Positions 31,190-32,900 of a stretch of DNA of 32,900 nucleotides are shown piece after piece. Origin of the DNA: an uncultured Clostridia bacterium. GTDB lineage: Bacteria; Bacillota; Clostridia; Christensenellales; UBA1242. Position 1 is the first letter of the stretch; the number at the start of each line of letters is the position of its first letter. The notes under the pieces were generated by a model. That model worked only from the letters and a program-made list of their open reading frames with translations, was not told where the DNA came from and did not search any database. Location: contig CALKLQ010000050.1 of the NCBI GenBank assembly GCA_937992055.1, forward strand, positions 1 to 32,900, written 5' to 3'. The translations under genes and the position numbers were made by a program.

Positions 31190-31404
31190 AATAAAGAAAA
31201 AGAAACTTATAAAGAATATTAATAATAAACTGTCATTACTTTGCCTTGCCTATATATTTGCTTTTGTCATTTATATGCTCTTAAGTATGTTGTTTAATTT
31301 AGAATATGTTTTTATTGTTAATCAGAATAAAAACAATGTGTGAAATATAGAAGATATCCATTTAGTTTCTTTGTTTTTGCTATTTGAAAATAAAAAAAAT
31401 GAAG
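31190..31404. other. Spacer with no supported gene
   Basis: A+T-rich. A short open stretch reading ...NNKLSLLCLAYIFAFVIY... has no start codon or ribosome binding site. TTCTTTGTTTTTGC at 31367-31380 repeats 26818-26831 just beyond tRNA-Asn. Confidence 0.45.
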
Positions 31405-31457
31405 ATTTTTTTCTTTATTATAAGGTTTGTCTGAAAGCGATTTTAGGCTCAATCAAG
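31405..31457. repeat. Dispersed repeat, copy 2 (partner at 1403)
   Basis: TTTTTTTCTTTAT...GTTTGTCTGAAAGCG...TTTTAGGCTCAATCAA matches 1403-1455 with a few changes. Downstream are inverted repeats (GATGTT...AACATC) and, at 31629-31646, CAAAAAAG-TAA-CTTTTTTG, a terminator-like hairpin before degV. Confidence 0.45.
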
Positions 31458-31707
31458 CAAAACTGATGTTATTCAAACTATGATGTTTTGCATGGCAAAA
31501 TATTTGTAAAAACAAACATCATTTGCGAGAGAAACGAGAAAATCAACATCAATAAAGATTGTATCTTTGTTACAAAATATAAAAATATAATTGATTGAAA
31601 TTTTAAATTATGATATATTAATTTGGGCAAAAAAGTAACTTTTTTGTCGATTACTTATTATTTTTTAGAGAAATACATAAAAATTATATTATGCAAAGGA
31701 GAATTTT

Positions 31708-32574
31708 ATGGTAGCAATTGTAACAGATAGTAACAGTGGTATAACACAACAAGAAGCAGCAAAACTTGGATGTACCGTTGTTCCAATGCCATTTTTAATT
31801 AATGAAGAAGAGTTTTTTGAAGAGATGAATTTGTCTCAGGAGGAGTTTTATAGTAAACTTTTAAACGGAGCAGAGGTTTCAACTAGTCAACCAAATATTT
31901 TTAATATTGTTGAATTATGGAAAGATTTGTTGACTAAGTATGATGAAATTGTTCACATTCCAATGAGTAGTGAACTTTCTGCTAGTATGGAAACAGCTAC
32001 TGCCTATGCAAAAGAATTTAATGGGAAGGTTCAAGTTGTTGATAACCATAGAATTTCCGTCACACAAAAGCAGTCCGTTTTTGATGCACTCGCTTTAGCA
32101 AAAGAGGGTAAAAGCGCCAAAGAAATAAAGTCATGGTTAGAAAAAACTTCTTATGATTCCAGTATATACATTATGGTTACAACTTTAAAGTATTTAAAAA
32201 AAGGCGGAAGAATAACTCCAGCTGCGGCAGCACTTGGAAGTTTGCTTAAAATTAAGCCAGTTCTTCAAATACAAGGTGGAAAATTGGATAAATTTTGCCA
32301 AGTTTTGTCATACACGCAGGGCAAAAAAAAGATGATAGATCAATTGGTTAATGACATTGAACAAAGATTTAAACAATTTCAAGAAGATAAAAAATTAAAG
32401 GTGTATATTGCTTATACCTATCTTCAAGATAAAGCTATGGAGTTTAAGAATGAAGTTGAAAAGGCTCTTGAAAGATACGATATTAAAATTGAAATCGTGG
32501 ACCCATTGTCACTTTCAGTAGCTTGTCACATTGGTGATGGTGCAATAGCAGTAGCTTGTGCTAGATGTTATTAA
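31708..32574 (+). CDS. DegV family fatty-acid-binding protein
   Basis: 288 residues, the whole DegV (EDD) fold. The N-terminal VAIVTDSNSGIT, the lipid-head-group region VSTSQPN near residue 58 and MSSELSASMETA, then a C-terminal domain with LKYLKKGGRITPAAAALGSLLKIKPVLQ and IGDGAIAVA. The family binds long-chain fatty acids. In Bacillota the related FakB proteins present fatty acids to the kinase FakA, which is not in this window. AAAGGAG lies 8 nt before the ATG. It appears monocistronic, with a terminator about 150 bp downstream. The exact fatty-acid preference cannot be read from sequence. Confidence 0.92.
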   Translation: MVAIVTDSNSGITQQEAAKLGCTVVPMPFLINEEEFFEEMNLSQEEFYSKLLNGAEVSTSQPNIFNIVELWKDLLTKYDEIVHIPMSSELSASMETATAYAKEFNGKVQVVDNHRISVTQKQSVFDALALAKEGKSAKEIKSWLEKTSYDSSIYIMVTTLKYLKKGGRITPAAAALGSLLKIKPVLQIQGGKLDKFCQVLSYTQGKKKMIDQLVNDIEQRFKQFQEDKKLKVYIAYTYLQDKAMEFKNEVEKALERYDIKIEIVDPLSLSVACHIGDGAIAVACARCY

Positions 32575-32720
32575 AATAATTACTTATTAAGTAGAGTAAG
32601 TGACATATCTTTGTTGGGTTGTAACAGATTTAATTTTATAGATAAAAATTATAGTTGTAATTAACAACCTCTTGGGAGGAACAGGCTTTATTAAATAAAT
32701 TTTGTTAAAAAAATATAGAT

Positions 32721-32750
32721 AAAAAATGGCAAGGAAGTGCCATTTTTTTT
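32721..32750 (+). terminator. degV terminator
   Basis: AAAATGGCA pairs with TGCCATTTT around AGGAAG, followed by T. Confidence 0.85.
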
Positions 32751-32763
32751 ATCAAAAAACAGG

Positions 32764-32850
32764 CTTAGATAGGTGGAAAATGGTTAAAAAGAGGTCAAAA
32801 AGGTAGGAAAAAATAGAAAAAAAGAGAAAAAAGAGGAAAAAAGTGGGAAA
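32764..32850 (+). other. Purine-rich tract
   Basis: About 85 bp almost entirely A and G on the plus strand, with runs such as GAGAAAAAAGAGGAAAAAAG. No stop-free gene is visible. It lies between the degV terminator and a promoter at the window edge. Confidence 0.5.
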
Positions 32851-32854
32851 ATAA

Positions 32855-32883
32855 TTGTACAAAATAGGGCAATTTGTTACAAT
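32855..32883 (+). promoter_or_regulatory. Promoter at the right edge
   Basis: TTGTAC (32855-32860), a 17-bp spacer and TACAAT (32878-32883), presumably for a gene beyond the window. Confidence 0.6.
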
Positions 32884-32900
32884 ATTGCGAAATGAAGAGA

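Noticed and set aside
31195..31345. Small membrane protein reading LSLLCLAYIFAFVIYMLLSMLFN
   Set aside because: The frame opens without a start codon or ribosome binding site; an internal ATG would leave about 23 residues.

Overview
The window looks like chromosomal DNA from a low-GC, anaerobic, probably endospore-forming member of the Clostridia or a related Bacillota lineage. The evidence is high A+T with strong AGGAGG-type ribosome binding sites and sigma-A promoters, a yabP-yabQ-divIC sporulation/division cluster, a trimeric [FeFe] hydrogenase of the NADH-linked (bifurcating) type, a BspA-like surface protein and DegV. I cannot place it more finely from sequence alone.

Layout. 1-1410: 3' end of a 23S rRNA gene, one intact 5S rRNA gene, then two degenerate 5S copies in tandem, each broken by the same ~130-bp palindrome. 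2031-2925 (minus): divIC, yabQ, yabP. 3299-6662 (plus): secA and a RadC/JAB-domain gene. 6764-10372 (minus): hydC-hydB-hydA behind a good promoter, ending at a terminator shared with radC. 10373-13052: a regulatory region and a secreted leucine-rich-repeat protein whose promoter has nine consecutive G residues in its spacer, a likely phase-variation switch. 13199-18873: the str operon rpsL-rpsG-fusA-tuf, with a structured leader ending in a terminator before rpsL, a hairpin between the rpsG Shine-Dalgarno and start, and about 900 bp of palindromic repeats between rpsG and fusA. 19191-21136: a condensation/acetyltransferase-like protein with a zinc-ribbon membrane protein. 21346-23253: thrS.

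The rest is accessory. 23300-24035 is a complete IS200-type insertion sequence. It is followed by a second radC paralog frameshifted in an A8 tract, a small amidase-fold protein, a PH-domain protein and a P-loop protein. tRNA-Asn (26707-26781) is followed by a compact minus-strand operon, rep-orf-int (HUH replication initiator, ParB/DUF3102-like protein, tyrosine recombinase). Upstream of rep lie a ~275-bp highly structured non-coding region, GC-rich palindromes (one with a near-identical partner inside the middle gene), and two tandem candidate small RNA genes with their own promoters and terminators. I read this as a small integrative element with a rolling-circle-type replication module, inserted next to tRNA-Asn. 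A TIGR02206-type membrane protein frameshifted in a T9 tract, degV and a purine-rich tail close the window.

Recurring themes are large imperfect palindromes placed in or beside highly expressed translation genes (5S, rpsG/fusA), and homopolymer tracts at functionally decisive positions (G9 in a promoter, A8 in a JAMM motif, T9 in a membrane protein). The best candidates for undescribed biology are the G9 promoter switch, the palindrome arrays, the rpsL leader, and the rep-orf-int element with its twin RNAs.
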